DNA from: Immundisolibacterales bacterium | GTDB lineage: Bacteria > Pseudomonadota > Gammaproteobacteria > HK1 | Direction: 5' to 3' | DNA length: 64,000 nucleotides | Assembly: GCA_026712715.1 (NCBI GenBank) | Contig: JAPOPW010000059.1 | Location: 52,161 to 116,160, forward strand | Shown here: piece by piece, positions 1-8,359 of the stretch | Position numbering within the stretch: the first letter of the stretch is position 1 | Layout: each line of letters begins with the position of its first letter | Notes under the pieces: generated by a model | Databases searched by the model: none | What the model saw: the letters and a program-made list of their open reading frames with translations, nothing else | What the model was told of the DNA's origin: nothing | Position numbers and translations under genes: made by a program

Positions 1-833
1 ACGGCTACACCGAGTTCGTCGGACGGTTCGGCGCCAAGGGCCTCGCCTGGATCAAGGTGAACGACGCGCGGGCGGGGCGCGAGGGCCTCCAGTCACCCAT
101 CGTCAAGTTCCTCGACGACGCGGCGATCGCGGGGATCGTCGAGCGGACCGGGGCCGAGGACGGAGACCTCGTCTTCTTCGGCGCGGATTCGGCAAACGTG
201 GTGAACGACTCGCTCGGCGCGCTCCGGGTCCGGCTCGGTCGGGACCTCGAGCTCGTCCGGGACGGGTGGGAGGCGCTCTGGGTGGTCGAGTTCCCGATGT
301 TCGGATGGGACGAGCGCGAGAAGCGCTGGTCGGCGCTCCATCACCCGTTCACCGCCCCCGTGACCGACGACCCGGAGACCCTGCGCTTCGCCCCCGGGGA
401 CTGCGTGTCGCGCGCCTACGACCTCGTGGTCAACGGCCACGAGCTCGGGGGCGGCTCAGTGCGCATCCACCGCCCGGAGATGCAACAGGCCGCGTTCCGG
501 GTGCTCGGCATCGGCGAGGAGGAGGCCGAGGAGAAGTTCGGCTTCCTGCTCGAATCGCTCCGCTACGGTTGCCCGCCGCACGGCGGGATCGCGTTCGGCC
601 TCGACCGCATCGTGATGCTGCTCGCGGGGGCGGAGTCGATTCGCGACGTGATCGCCTTCCCCAAGACCCAGACCGCCCACTGCCCCCTGACCGGCGCCCC
701 TTCCGCCGCCGCCCCGGACCAGCTCCGCGAGCTCGGCATCCGCGTCCGCACCCCCGCCGCCGCGCCCGCGCCCGCGCCGGCGCCGGCGCCGGCGCAGGGC
801 GGAGCCCCCGACTCCGCAATCCAGACTCCTTGA
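1..833 (+). CDS. aspS: Aspartyl-tRNA synthetase, C-terminal part (5' end outside window)
   Basis: Charges tRNA-Asp with aspartate in the cytoplasm. The reading frame is open from base 3, so the gene starts upstream. The visible 276 residues cover the GAD insertion domain and the end of the class II catalytic core. [15 protein letters not shown], a [21 protein letters not shown] motif 2 segment and the class II motif 3 segment [13 protein letters not shown] are all readable, followed by the family's typical AFPKT. An odd Pro/Ala-rich tail of alternating PAPAPA follows the normal end of the fold, encoded by GC-rich hexamer repeats near 755-797. Whether this enzyme also charges tRNA-Asn cannot be judged from this part. 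Confidence 0.97.
   Translation, partial: GYTEFVGRFGAKGLAWIKVNDARAGREGLQSPIVKFLDDAAIAGIVERTGAEDGDLVFFGADSANVVNDSLGALRVRLGRDLELVRDGWEALWVVEFPMFGWDEREKRWSALHHPFTAPVTDDPETLRFAPGDCVSRAYDLVVNGHELGGGSVRIHRPEMQQAAFRVLGIGEEEAEEKFGFLLESLRYGCPPHGGIAFGLDRIVMLLAGAESIRDVIAFPKTQTAHCPLTGAPSAAAPDQLRELGIRVRTPAAAPAPAPAPAPAQGGAPDSAIQTP
755..797 (+). repeat. GC hexamer repeat encoding a Pro-Ala tail of AspRS
   Basis: Imperfect tandem units of gcgccc/gcgccg encode about six Pro-Ala dipeptides at the extreme C-terminus of aspartyl-tRNA synthetase. The tail lies beyond the conserved catalytic core and looks like a slippage-prone low-complexity extension. Confidence 0.7.
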
Positions 834-979
834 GGGGCTCCGATCGGTACAGATAGGTCAAGTTTGCAAATCGGTTTCAGGAACGAAGCGTACGAGGCTG
901 CTACCGCTGCGGAGCGGCCGGGTCTCGAACCGGGATGAGCGGCTTGGGCGAGCCGCGCTCGGCGAACCGGTCGCTCTCG

Positions 980-1921
980 CTAACGCGAACGCCAGGGCGC
1001 CAGCGCCTCGATCGCGCGGTCCGGGTAGTCGGTGATGATCCCATCCACCCCGAGGCGCGCCAGCGCAACCATCTCGTCGGCCTCGTTCACGGTCCAGACC
1101 ACGACCCGGAGGCCAAGCTCGTGGGCCTCGGCCAGCGCCTCTTCGCTCAGGTCGCGGTGGTTCGGCGACCACGCCGCGCATCCGGCCGCTTCCACCATTC
1201 TCGGCACCGAGCCGTCGAACGCCCCGATTTCGAGACCCGCGGTCCAGGGAGACGGTGTGCGGCGGCCGCGATGGACGTTGTCGAGCCAGCGCCGTTCGGC
1301 GGTGAGGCACACGGTCGCAAGCTCGGGCGCAAGCCTTCGCGCCGCGAAGAGGACTCTCCAGTCGAAGGACTGCAGACTGGAACGCTCGATCATTTCCTGC
1401 GCGCGCAGCACCGCCACCACCGCGCGGGCGAATTCGTCCGGCCCCGCGGCTTCCTCCGGCGCGAGCGGGGTCAGCTTGGTCTCGATGTTGAACCGGACCC
1501 CCTCGGCGCCGGGCCGTCGTCCGAGCCCGAGCACGTCGGCCAGGGTCGGAATGCGCGTGCCGTCGCGAGGCGTCTGCTCCGGAAACCGCTCCGCCGTCTT
1601 CCCGCCCGGAGCGGCCCTCCCGACATCGAATGCCGAGAGATCCGACCGGTCCAGCGTGCGAAGGAGCGGCCCCGGCGACGACAGCCACGTGCCGGCGGCA
1701 TCCCGGGTACGGTCCGGACTGAGCGCCCGGTCGTGGTGCACGATCGGCACCCCGTCCCGGGTCATGCCGAGGTCCAGCTCGAGGACGTCGACGCCGAGGT
1801 CGATGGCGCGCTCGAAGGCGGGAATCGTGTTTTCGGGAAGCAGTCCGCGCGCCCCGCGATGCCCCTGGATCTCGATTGCCTGAGCGGTCATCGAGCTCCC
1901 GAGCACCGTGATGAACGCCAT
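980..1921 (-). CDS. Glycerophosphodiester phosphodiesterase family protein
   Basis: Hydrolyses glycerophosphodiesters to glycerol-3-phosphate and an alcohol; the TIM-barrel GDPD fold is inferred from motifs. With the start at 1921 (313 aa), HRGARGLLPENT sits at residues 21-32, followed by the metal/catalytic acids in LELDLGMTRDG and the HHD at about 62-64. FNIETK and the terminal GVDGIITDYPDRA are also family signatures. No convincing signal peptide is seen; a later ATG at 1891 would remove ten residues before the first motif. It is the last gene of the minus-strand series after the enoyl-CoA hydratase gene, with a 62-bp gap, so cotranscription is likely. Confidence 0.9.
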   Translation of the reverse strand: MAFITVLGSSMTAQAIEIQGHRGARGLLPENTIPAFERAIDLGVDVLELDLGMTRDGVPIVHHDRALSPDRTRDAAGTWLSSPGPLLRTLDRSDLSAFDVGRAAPGGKTAERFPEQTPRDGTRIPTLADVLGLGRRPGAEGVRFNIETKLTPLAPEEAAGPDEFARAVVAVLRAQEMIERSSLQSFDWRVLFAARRLAPELATVCLTAERRWLDNVHRGRRTPSPWTAGLEIGAFDGSVPRMVEAAGCAAWSPNHRDLSEEALAEAHELGLRVVVWTVNEADEMVALARLGVDGIITDYPDRAIEALAPWRSR

Positions 1922-1983
1922 TTCGCGTGCAAGTCGCCACGCACCTCGGACCGTTTCAGACAAGACGGAGTCCGGTCGTTCCT

Positions 1984-2817
1984 TCAGGTGCCGAACCTGG
2001 GTGGGCGTTTCTCGATGAAGGCGCGGATCGCTTCCCGGTGGTCCTCCTCGGCGGCGGCCCGTACGAGCCGCTCCGCCTCTTCGTCGAGGGCCCGCGGGAA
2101 GTCGGAGTCGAGGGCCCGTTCGAGATTGCGCTTCATCAGGGCGAGCGCCCGTCTGGGTCCGGCGGCGAGACGGGCCGCGAAGGCGGCGGTCTCCGAACGC
2201 AGCGACTCGTCTTCGAAGACCCGGTTCACGAGACCGATGCGAAGGCAGGTCTCCGCGTCGACGCGGTCGGCGGTGAACATGAGCTCGCGCGCCTTCGCGG
2301 TGCCGACGAGACGGGTGAGGAGCCAGTTGATGCCGTAGTCCCCGCTCAGGCCGATGCGCGCGTAGCCGGTGGTGACGAAGGCGGAGGCGGCAGCGAAGCG
2401 GATGTCGCAGGCGAGCGCGATGGCGAGACCGGCGCCGGCCGCCGGACCGGGCAGGGCCGCGATGGTCGGCACCGGCAGGCGGGCAAATACCCCCCTCAGG
2501 GGGCGCTGGCGCTGTTGCAGCTCGAGCACCTTTTCGCCGGCCGTGCGCTCCCACGTACGCTCCCTTTCGGGGTCGCTGCTCATGCCCTTCACGTCGCCGC
2601 CGGCGCAAAATGCGGTCCCGGCGCCGGTGATGACCAGCGCCCCGACGGACGGGTCGTTTCCCAGGCGGGCGATCATCCGTCGCAGGGCCGGAGTCAACTC
2701 GTCGGAGAGCGCATTGCGGGCCTCCGGCCGGTTGAACGTCAAGGTCGCCACTCCATCCCGGACTTGGCCGAGCAGCAACTCGGTCCCGGTGTCGATCGCC
2801 CGGCCCGATCCTCCCAT
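1984..2817 (-). CDS. Enoyl-CoA hydratase/isomerase (crotonase) family protein
   Basis: A 277-residue crotonase-fold protein acting on acyl-CoA thioesters. The N-terminal LTFNRPEARNALSDEL and the oxyanion-hole segment GTAFCAGGDVKGM are clear. The second hydrophobic motif PGPAAGAGLAIALACDIRFA and the segment RIGLSGDYG, where hydratases carry catalytic acids, follow. The start ATG at 2817 fits family length; the longer upstream frame is not protein-like. It follows the carboxylase and acyl-CoA dehydrogenase genes on the same strand, so it could be the methylglutaconyl-CoA hydratase step of leucine breakdown. That assignment rests on context only; a 2-enoyl-CoA isomerase or generic hydratase is equally possible. 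Confidence 0.9.
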   Translation of the reverse strand: MGGSGRAIDTGTELLLGQVRDGVATLTFNRPEARNALSDELTPALRRMIARLGNDPSVGALVITGAGTAFCAGGDVKGMSSDPERERTWERTAGEKVLELQQRQRPLRGVFARLPVPTIAALPGPAAGAGLAIALACDIRFAAASAFVTTGYARIGLSGDYGINWLLTRLVGTAKARELMFTADRVDAETCLRIGLVNRVFEDESLRSETAAFAARLAAGPRRALALMKRNLERALDSDFPRALDEEAERLVRAAAEEDHREAIRAFIEKRPPRFGT

Positions 2818-2855
2818 GCCGGTCTCCCTTCGAGATTCCCGATATCGAGGCGCTT

Positions 2856-2907
2856 CGCGTCGTTCCGCCTCCGGCGGACGCGACTCCGGCAGCGTAGCAC
2901 GGGCCCG
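2856..2907. repeat. 52-bp interspersed repeat, copy 1
   Basis: This segment matches 6643-6694 at 46 of 52 positions by eye. It contains a TCCGCC-tcc-GGCGGA inverted repeat and ends in gtagcacgggcccg. It lies between the enoyl-CoA hydratase start and the hicBA scar region. Copy 2 lies between a vapBC pair and the carboxylase beta gene. Confidence 0.75.
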
Positions 2908-3027
2908 CTTCCGGGGGCCGCTGGCCGGACCACGCGATCCGCCTCGCGTCGCTTCTCGGGGTCTCCGCCCCCCTCGTGGTCCACGGCGGGCGGGGAGGCG
3001 ACCGCCGCGGCACCGGCGACGCTGGTG

Positions 3028-3066
3028 GCGACCGCGACCGCGACCGCGACCGCGACCGCGACCGCG
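3028..3066. repeat. Hexanucleotide microsatellite (GCGACC)6
   Basis: Six perfect tandem copies of gcgacc followed by a partial unit. It lies in an intergenic scar region, just upstream of a truncated ABC ATPase start. Confidence 0.9.
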
Positions 3067-3097
3067 GGGCGGCCGATGGCCCCGCGACGGAGCCGAC

Positions 3098-3223
3098 GTG
3101 AGCCCCCCGCTTCTCTCCCTTCGCGGCGTGTCCAGGGAGTTCCGGTTCGCGGACCGCCTCGTGCGTGCGGCGAACGACATCTCGTTCGACATCGCGGCGG
3201 GCGAGTGCCTCGCGGTGGTCGGC
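3098..3223 (+). pseudogene. N-terminal stub of an oligopeptide-type ABC transporter ATPase
   Basis: A GTG at 3098 opens a frame whose first 42 codons read like the beginning of a Dpp/Opp ATPase: PLLSLRGVSREF near the start, then ANDISFDIAAGECLAVVG leading into the Walker A motif. Similarity stops exactly at the Walker A glycine, where GESGSGKST would be expected, and the rest of the ATPase is absent. This is a truncated relic whose 3' part has been replaced by a HicB-type sequence in another frame. Complete homologues exist at 44997 and 60335. Confidence 0.6.
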
Positions 3224-3476
3224 GGCTTCGACGAAGCGTCGGCCTCCGGCAAACGCATCGTGGTCGCGCCCGACCGAGCCGGCACATGCGCGCGATGGCG
3301 ACTGGTACGTCGCATATTGCCCGGAGGTGCCGGGGGCGAACGGGCAAGGTCGCACGAAGGAGGAGGCTCGGGCGAGTCTGGCGAGCGCAATCGACCTCAT
3401 CATTCGGGATCGCCGTGAGGACGCGATGCAACACCTTCCCGACGATGCCGAACGCGGCACTGTCGTCGTCGGGTGA
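3165..3476 (+). CDS. hicB: HicB-family antitoxin, 5' end apparently replaced
   Basis: From about base 3288 the frame reads RDGDWYVAYCPEVPGANGQG and then TKEEARASLASAIDLI, a clear HicB partial-RNase-H fold that would neutralise HicA. The normal HicB amino terminus, a short beta strand before the GDWYV segment, is missing. The frame instead runs upstream through unrelated sequence to an ATG at 3165, overlapping the ABC ATPase stub in another frame. The true start is therefore unknown and the protein may be truncated or inactive. Its TGA overlaps the GTG of hicA, as expected for a coupled toxin-antitoxin pair. Confidence 0.6.
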   Translation: MRRTTSRSTSRRASASRWSAASTKRRPPANASWSRPTEPAHARDGDWYVAYCPEVPGANGQGRTKEEARASLASAIDLIIRDRREDAMQHLPDDAERGTVVVG

Positions 3477-3664
3477 AGCGAGGAGTTCTGCTGCGGCACC
3501 TGCGTCGCTACGGTTGCTACCTCAAGCGAGAGGGTTCGGCGCACTCGCTCTGGTGCAATCCCGCCACCGGAGCCGTGGAAGCCGTTCCCCGCCATGCGGA
3601 GATCCCCAACGGATTGGGGAGAAAGATCTGCCGCGAGCCGTCCATTCCTCCAATTGGCGGATGA
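3473..3664 (+). CDS. hicA: HicA-family mRNA interferase toxin
   Basis: A 63-residue protein with the double-stranded-RNA-binding-like HicA pattern: VKRGVLLRHLRRYGCYLKRE, then GSAHSLWCNPATG with the catalytic His, and the conserved PRHAEI with the GLGRKICRE helix. HicA toxins cleave mRNA when free of HicB. The GTG start overlaps the hicB stop by GTGA. The C-terminus PSIPPIGG is slightly longer than in many family members. It lies on the plus strand, opposite to the flanking carboxylase and hydratase genes. Confidence 0.8.
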   Translation: MKRGVLLRHLRRYGCYLKREGSAHSLWCNPATGAVEAVPRHAEIPNGLGRKICREPSIPPIGG

Positions 3665-3707
3665 CGCCGGAGTGCCGAACCCGCGAAATGGTCCGTCGCG
3701 ATGCCGA

Positions 3708-5801
3708 TCAGCCGGTCCCGGCGGCGAGGACGACGAGCTCCGTCGCCTCGTCCACGAGGTCGCCCGGCGCGAAGCGGACCTCCTCCACCGTTCCGTCCGC
3801 CGGGGCGGTAAGGGTGTGCTCCATCTTCATCGCCTCGAGGACGAGGATCGCCTGGCCCTCGCGGACGGAGTCCCCGGGCGCGACCAGCACCGAGACGATG
3901 CGCCCCGGCATGGGAGCCGTAAGTCCGCCGGCCATCTCGAGCCCTCCGGAGGCCGCGCCCGGGTCGTGCCGCATGAACTCGAAGCGCCGCCCTTCGCGAA
4001 AGACGAAGAAGCGTTCGCCGTGCTCGACGACGGTCATTGGATGGCGGTTGCCGCCGACGTCGATCATCGGTCTTTCGTCGCCCGCGGACTCGCCTCTCAC
4101 CGGGAATTCGCGGCCGGAGGGCAATCGAACGTCGTAGCCGTGCGCACCTCGCGCGCCGCCGCCGCCGCGTACCGCGATCTCCACCGGATCGCCGCTCTCG
4201 TCGCCGAACCGCAGGCGAACGATCCGTTCCCCGCTGCCGTTCATCCGCCAGTGGTCGCGGCGGTTCCAGGGCGACCAGGGGTCTCCGCCATCCGTGTCGT
4301 TGCCGCCTCCGCCGCCCGCCGCCGCGCCTTCGTCGTCGCGGGTCGCCAACGTCCACGCCGCGATGGCGAGATCGTCGTCCGCGGGCGGGCCGGCGTCCGT
4401 CGAGGCGAAGTCGTCCATCCGCTCCTCGATGAAGCGGGTATGGAAGTCGCCGGCCCGGAACCGGGGGTGGTCGACGAGCGCGCGGAGGAAGCCGGCGTTC
4501 GCGGTGAGCCCGACGACCTCGGTGGCGGCGAGGGCATCCGCGAGTCGATCCGCGGCGCCGTTCCGGTCGGGTCCCCACGCGACGACCTTGGCGATCATCG
4601 GGTCGTAGTACATGCTGACCGTGTCCCCGGTCCGCACTCCGGTATCGACGCGGACTGCGCTCTCTCCCTGCGTTGCGTTGCCGGCCGCCGCGTCCGCGTC
4701 CGGTCCGGGTCCGGCGTCGGGCAGTCGAAGGTGGATCAGCCGCCCGGTGGACGGAAGGAATCCGCGCGCCGGGTCTTCCGCGTAGAGGCGCGCCTCGATG
4801 GCGTGCCCGCGGATGCCGATGTCGCTCTGGGCGAGCGGCAGGGGCTCGCCGGCCGCGCCCCGTAGCTGCCACTCCACGAGGTCGGTTCCGGTCACGAGCT
4901 CGGTCACCGGGTGCTCGACCTGGAGCCGGGTGTTCATCTCCATGAACCAGAAGCTCCCGCTCCGGTCGAGCAGGAACTCGACGGTCCCCGCCCCTTCGTA
5001 GCCGATCGCCCGGGCCGCCGCGATCGCCGCCTCGCACATCGCGGCCCGGAGCTCGCCCTCCACTCCGGGGGCGGGCGCTTCCTCGATGACCTTCTGGTGC
5101 CGACGCTGGGCCGAGCAGTCGCGCTCGAAGAGGTGCACGAAATGGCCGTGGCGGTCGGCGAACACCTGGATCTCCACGTGCCGGGGCGCGGCCACGTAGC
5201 GCTCGATGAGCATCGAGTCGTCCCCGAAGGCCGCGGCCGCTTCGCGCTTCGCCCCCGCGAGTGCCGCCTCGAAGCCGTTCGGCGCCTCCACCGCCCGCAT
5301 GCCGCGCCCCCCGCCCCCCGCGGATGCCTTGAGGAGCACCGGCCAGCCGATCGCCTCCGCCTCGCCCCGGAGCCGCTCCGGCGACTGGTCCGCGCCGTGG
5401 TAGCCCGGCACGAGCGGGACTCCGGCCTTCGCCATGAGCCGCTTTGCCTCGCTCTTCGAGCCCATCGCCCGGATGGCGTCCGCGGGCGGGCCGACGAAGA
5501 CGATCCCGCGCGCCGCGCATGCTTCGGCGAAGTCGGCATTCTCGGCGAGGAACCCGTAGCCGGGATGGATCGCGTCCGCGCGACCGCGCTCCGCCGCGTC
5601 CAGAATCGCGGCGGCGTCGAGATAGCTCTCGCGCGCCGGGGGAGGGCCGATGCGGTACGCCTCGTCCGCCATCTCGACGTGGAGGGCGTTCCCGTCGGCA
5701 TCGGAATGCACCGCGACGCACCGGATGCCGAGCCGCCGGGCGGTCCGGATCACCCGGCAGGCGATCTCTCCGCGATTTGCGATGAGCAGCCGCTTGAACA
5801 T
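3708..5801 (-). CDS. liuD: Methylcrotonyl-CoA carboxylase-type biotin carboxylase/BCCP subunit
   Basis: A 697-residue alpha subunit that carboxylates its own biotin using ATP and bicarbonate. The biotin carboxylase half begins MFKRLLIANRGEIACRVIRTA, contains the ATP-grasp loop KASAGGGGRGM and ends its active site with EMNTRLQVEHPVTE. The biotinyl domain carries EAMKMEH with the acceptor lysine near residue 659. The beta subunit (6715-8322) and isovaleryl-CoA dehydrogenase (8360-9544) upstream on the same strand point to 3-methylcrotonyl-CoA as substrate. A propionyl- or geranyl-CoA role cannot be excluded from sequence alone. A vapBC module separates it from the beta subunit gene. Confidence 0.92.
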   Translation of the reverse strand: MFKRLLIANRGEIACRVIRTARRLGIRCVAVHSDADGNALHVEMADEAYRIGPPPARESYLDAAAILDAAERGRADAIHPGYGFLAENADFAEACAARGIVFVGPPADAIRAMGSKSEAKRLMAKAGVPLVPGYHGADQSPERLRGEAEAIGWPVLLKASAGGGGRGMRAVEAPNGFEAALAGAKREAAAAFGDDSMLIERYVAAPRHVEIQVFADRHGHFVHLFERDCSAQRRHQKVIEEAPAPGVEGELRAAMCEAAIAAARAIGYEGAGTVEFLLDRSGSFWFMEMNTRLQVEHPVTELVTGTDLVEWQLRGAAGEPLPLAQSDIGIRGHAIEARLYAEDPARGFLPSTGRLIHLRLPDAGPGPDADAAAGNATQGESAVRVDTGVRTGDTVSMYYDPMIAKVVAWGPDRNGAADRLADALAATEVVGLTANAGFLRALVDHPRFRAGDFHTRFIEERMDDFASTDAGPPADDDLAIAAWTLATRDDEGAAAGGGGGNDTDGGDPWSPWNRRDHWRMNGSGERIVRLRFGDESGDPVEIAVRGGGGARGAHGYDVRLPSGREFPVRGESAGDERPMIDVGGNRHPMTVVEHGERFFVFREGRRFEFMRHDPGAASGGLEMAGGLTAPMPGRIVSVLVAPGDSVREGQAILVLEAMKMEHTLTAPADGTVEEVRFAPGDLVDEATELVVLAAGTG

Positions 5802-5833
5802 CGTCCGTTTCTCCTCTTCGCCAGGAAGTTGCG

Positions 5834-6232
5834 TCAGTTCGAGTGCCGGCAGGGTCGGAAGGCGGCAAGCCGGACGTCCGCGACCGATCCGAACCGGGCG
5901 TCGTTGCTCGGCACCGGGCGCGCGTGCTGCCGGGCAAGGTCCGCTATCCAGGCGTCATTGGACGGGATCGGACTTCCGGACCGCTTCATTCCCCGTCGGA
6001 TCTCGGCGCAAATGGAAGCCGTGGCCGAGATTATCGCGGCGATCTCGGTCAGAGGCAGGTATCGGCGCAGCCATTCCTCGTGGCGGCTTCGATGCCGCTA
6101 TTGACGAATGCCGGAGCAGTACTCGCCGAGAACGACGCTCGGAACGACGAGGCGCCCGGCGGACCGAAAGGGAGCCCTGACCGCCGGCACCCCTTCCGCC
6201 CACGCGGACAATGCGTTGGTATCGAGGATCAC
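5834..6232 (-). pseudogene. vapC: VapC-family PIN-domain toxin with in-frame amber stop
   Basis: The GTG at 6232 overlaps the stop of the antitoxin gene (GTGA). Translation gives VILDTNALSAWAEG, with the first PIN aspartate at residue 4, and the acidic VVLGEY. A TAG at 6098-6100 then follows GIRQ. The same frame continues without any shift for a further 87 codons, including SNDAWIADLARQ and SNDARF, the remaining conserved PIN acids, ending at a TGA at 5834-5836. Total length (132 codons including TAG) is exactly that of a normal VapC. It is therefore a single nonsense-mutant toxin gene, or a base-call error or suppressed codon. The 44-residue product lacks most of the active site. Confidence 0.8.
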
Positions 6233-6495
6233 GCGAGGTCTTCGGGGGAGACGGTATCGAACTCCTGCGCGATGACGGCGTGGACGTGGTGGTTTTCGTC
6301 CGCCAGATTCGAATGCGCCCCGAACCCAGCCATCCATGGAACCTCCGCCGCGTCGGAATCGACCGTGCGGGTGCAGCGCCGGAGGTGATCGTCGAGCGCT
6401 TCGGTGAAGAACCGCTTCAGGGTGATCCCGCGCGCGATGGCCAGGGTCTTGGCCTGCCGGAACGTGGCGTCCGGAAGCTCGATGGTTGTCTTCAT
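6229..6495 (-). CDS. vapB: VapB-type antitoxin
   Basis: An 88-residue protein beginning MKTTIELPDATFRQAKTLA, the classic VapB DNA-binding start, then TLKRFFTEALDDHLRR. The C-terminal acidic/aromatic region would wrap the PIN toxin. It precedes and overlaps vapC by GTGA. A TTGACC lies about 35-40 bp upstream on the minus strand and could be a -35 element. The gene appears intact although its partner toxin carries a nonsense codon. The pair sits between the two carboxylase subunit genes in the same orientation. Confidence 0.85.
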   Translation of the reverse strand: MKTTIELPDATFRQAKTLAIARGITLKRFFTEALDDHLRRCTRTVDSDAAEVPWMAGFGAHSNLADENHHVHAVIAQEFDTVSPEDLA

Positions 6496-6642
6496 GCTTC
6501 CGATACTCCCATATCTACGGTTTCGGTCAATCCGGCGCGGGGGCGGCATCCGCCGGGGCGTCGGGAGCCGGCCTCGTAGTCGCCAACCGCCCGGATCGGG
6601 ACGCGACGAATCGTCGGGACAAACCGGTTCACGAGGCCGATG

Positions 6643-6694
6643 CGCGTCGCTCCGCCTTCGGCGGACGCGGTGCCGGCACCGTAGCACGGGCCCG
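6643..6694. repeat. 52-bp interspersed repeat, copy 2
   Basis: Matches 2856-2907 (46/52 by eye), with a TCCGCC-ttc-GGCGGA inverted repeat and the same gtagcacgggcccg end. Read on the minus strand, the adjoining sequence encodes RIGLVNRF, resembling RIGLVNRV inside the enoyl-CoA hydratase gene, which suggests a recombination scar. Confidence 0.75.
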
Positions 6695-6714
6695 ATCCGG
6701 ACCGGCGCAGGAGG

Positions 6715-8322
6715 CTACATCCGGAAGACGCCAAAGCGCGTCTCGCGGGGCGGGGCGTTGAGGGCCGCCGACAGTCCGAGCGAGAGCACGGTGCGGGTCT
6801 CGGCGGGGTCGAGGATGCCGTCGTCCCAGAGGCGGGCGCTCGCGTAGTAGGGGTGCCCCTCATGCTCGTACTGCTCGCGGATCGGGGCCTTGAACGCCTC
6901 CTCCTCCTCCGCGCTCCACGCCTCGCCGCGTGCCTCCAGGTTGTCGCGGCGCACCGTCGCGAGCACCGAGGCGGCCTGCTCGCCGCCCATTACCGAGATG
7001 CGCGCGTTCGGCCACATCCAGAGAAAACGCGGACTGTAGGCGCGCCCGCACATGCCGTAGTTCCCGGCTCCGAAGCTCCCCCCGATGATGAGGGTGAGCT
7101 TCGGTACCTGCACCGTCGCGACCGCGGTCACCATCTTCGCGCCGTCCTTCGCGATCCCGCCCGCCTCGTACTTGCGTCCCACCATGTAGCCGGTGATGTT
7201 CTGGAGGAAGACGAGGGGGATGCCGCGCTGGCCGCAGAGCTCGATGAAGTGGGCCGCCTTGAGGGACGACTCGGAGAAGAGGATCCCCTGGTTCGCGAGG
7301 ATGCCGACCGGGTAGCCGTGGAGGTGGGCGAACCCGCAAATGAGCGTCGTGCCGTAGAGCTGCTTGAACTCGTGCAGGCGGCTGTCGTCCACGATCCGGG
7401 CGATGACTTCGCGCACCTCGTAGGGGCGGCGGGGGTCGGCGGGGATGATGCCGCCCAGCTCGGCCGGGTCGTAGCGGGGGGGCGCCGGCGCGCGCACGTC
7501 GAGGGGGACGCTCTTCTTCCGGTTGAGGTGGGCGATGCAGCGCCTCGCGATGGCGAGGGCGTGGTGGTCGTCGAGGGCGTAGTGGTCGGTAACCCCGGAC
7601 TGGCGCGAGTGGACGTCCGCGCCGCCGAGCTCCTCCGCGGTCACCACCTCCCCGATCGCGGCCTTCACGAGCGGCGGACCGCCGAGGAAGATGGTCCCCT
7701 GCTGCCGCACGATGATGCTCTCGTCGCACATGGCGGGCACGTAGGCGCCGCCCGCGGTGCACGAGCCCATGACGACCGCAATCTGCGGGATGCCGAGCGC
7801 CGACATGTTGGCCTGGTTGTAGAACGCCCGCCCGAAGTGCTCGCGGTCCGGAAACACCTGGTCCTGGAGGGGGAGGAACGCGCCGCCCGAGTCCACGAGG
7901 TAGATGCACGGCAGGTGGTTCTGGAGCGCGACCTCCTGGGCGCGGAGGTGCTTCTTGACCCCCATCGGGTAATAGGTGCCGCCCTTGACCGTCGCGTCGT
8001 TCGCGATGACCACGCACTCGACCCCGCTCACCCGGCCGACCCCGGTGATGAGGCTCGCGGACGGCACGTCGCCCCCGTACATGTCCCACGCGGCGAGCTG
8101 CGAGATCTCGAGGAAGGGGGTGCCCGGGTCGAGGAGCTCGCGCACCCGGTCGCGCGGGAGGAGCTTCCCGCGGGCGAGGTGGCGCGCGCGGGACCGTTCG
8201 CCTCCCCCCTTCTCCACCTCCGCCACCTTGGCGCGCAGGTCGTCGACGAGCGCGGCCATCGCCTGCGCGTTCTCGCGGAACTCCGCGGACCGCGGGTTCA
8301 CGCGGCTCTCGATGACGGCCAT
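6715..8322 (-). CDS. liuB: Methylcrotonyl-CoA carboxylase-type carboxyltransferase (beta) subunit
   Basis: A 535-residue carboxyltransferase that moves the carboxyl group from biotin to the acyl-CoA. Typical beta-subunit signatures are present: the N-terminal [31 protein letters not shown], the SGVTDHYA segment characteristic of MCC-type enzymes and the acyl-CoA-binding [20 protein letters not shown]. Length fits the MCC beta family. The gene follows isovaleryl-CoA dehydrogenase by 37 bp, so the two are probably cotranscribed. The alpha subunit is now separated from it by vapBC. Function as MCC rests on this context plus the SGVTDHYA motif. Confidence 0.93.
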   Translation of the reverse strand: MAVIESRVNPRSAEFRENAQAMAALVDDLRAKVAEVEKGGGERSRARHLARGKLLPRDRVRELLDPGTPFLEISQLAAWDMYGGDVPSASLITGVGRVSGVECVVIANDATVKGGTYYPMGVKKHLRAQEVALQNHLPCIYLVDSGGAFLPLQDQVFPDREHFGRAFYNQANMSALGIPQIAVVMGSCTAGGAYVPAMCDESIIVRQQGTIFLGGPPLVKAAIGEVVTAEELGGADVHSRQSGVTDHYALDDHHALAIARRCIAHLNRKKSVPLDVRAPAPPRYDPAELGGIIPADPRRPYEVREVIARIVDDSRLHEFKQLYGTTLICGFAHLHGYPVGILANQGILFSESSLKAAHFIELCGQRGIPLVFLQNITGYMVGRKYEAGGIAKDGAKMVTAVATVQVPKLTLIIGGSFGAGNYGMCGRAYSPRFLWMWPNARISVMGGEQAASVLATVRRDNLEARGEAWSAEEEEAFKAPIREQYEHEGHPYYASARLWDDGILDPAETRTVLSLGLSAALNAPPRETRFGVFRM

Positions 8323-8359
8323 CGCGTCCGGCTCCTTCCCTCTCGCGCCGCCCGCGGCT

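Noticed and set aside
880..950. tRNA-like stretch (ggtctcgaaccggg) after aspS
   Set aside because: A T-loop-like motif can be read on the minus strand, but the T-stem does not pair properly and no acceptor, D or anticodon arms can be built around it.
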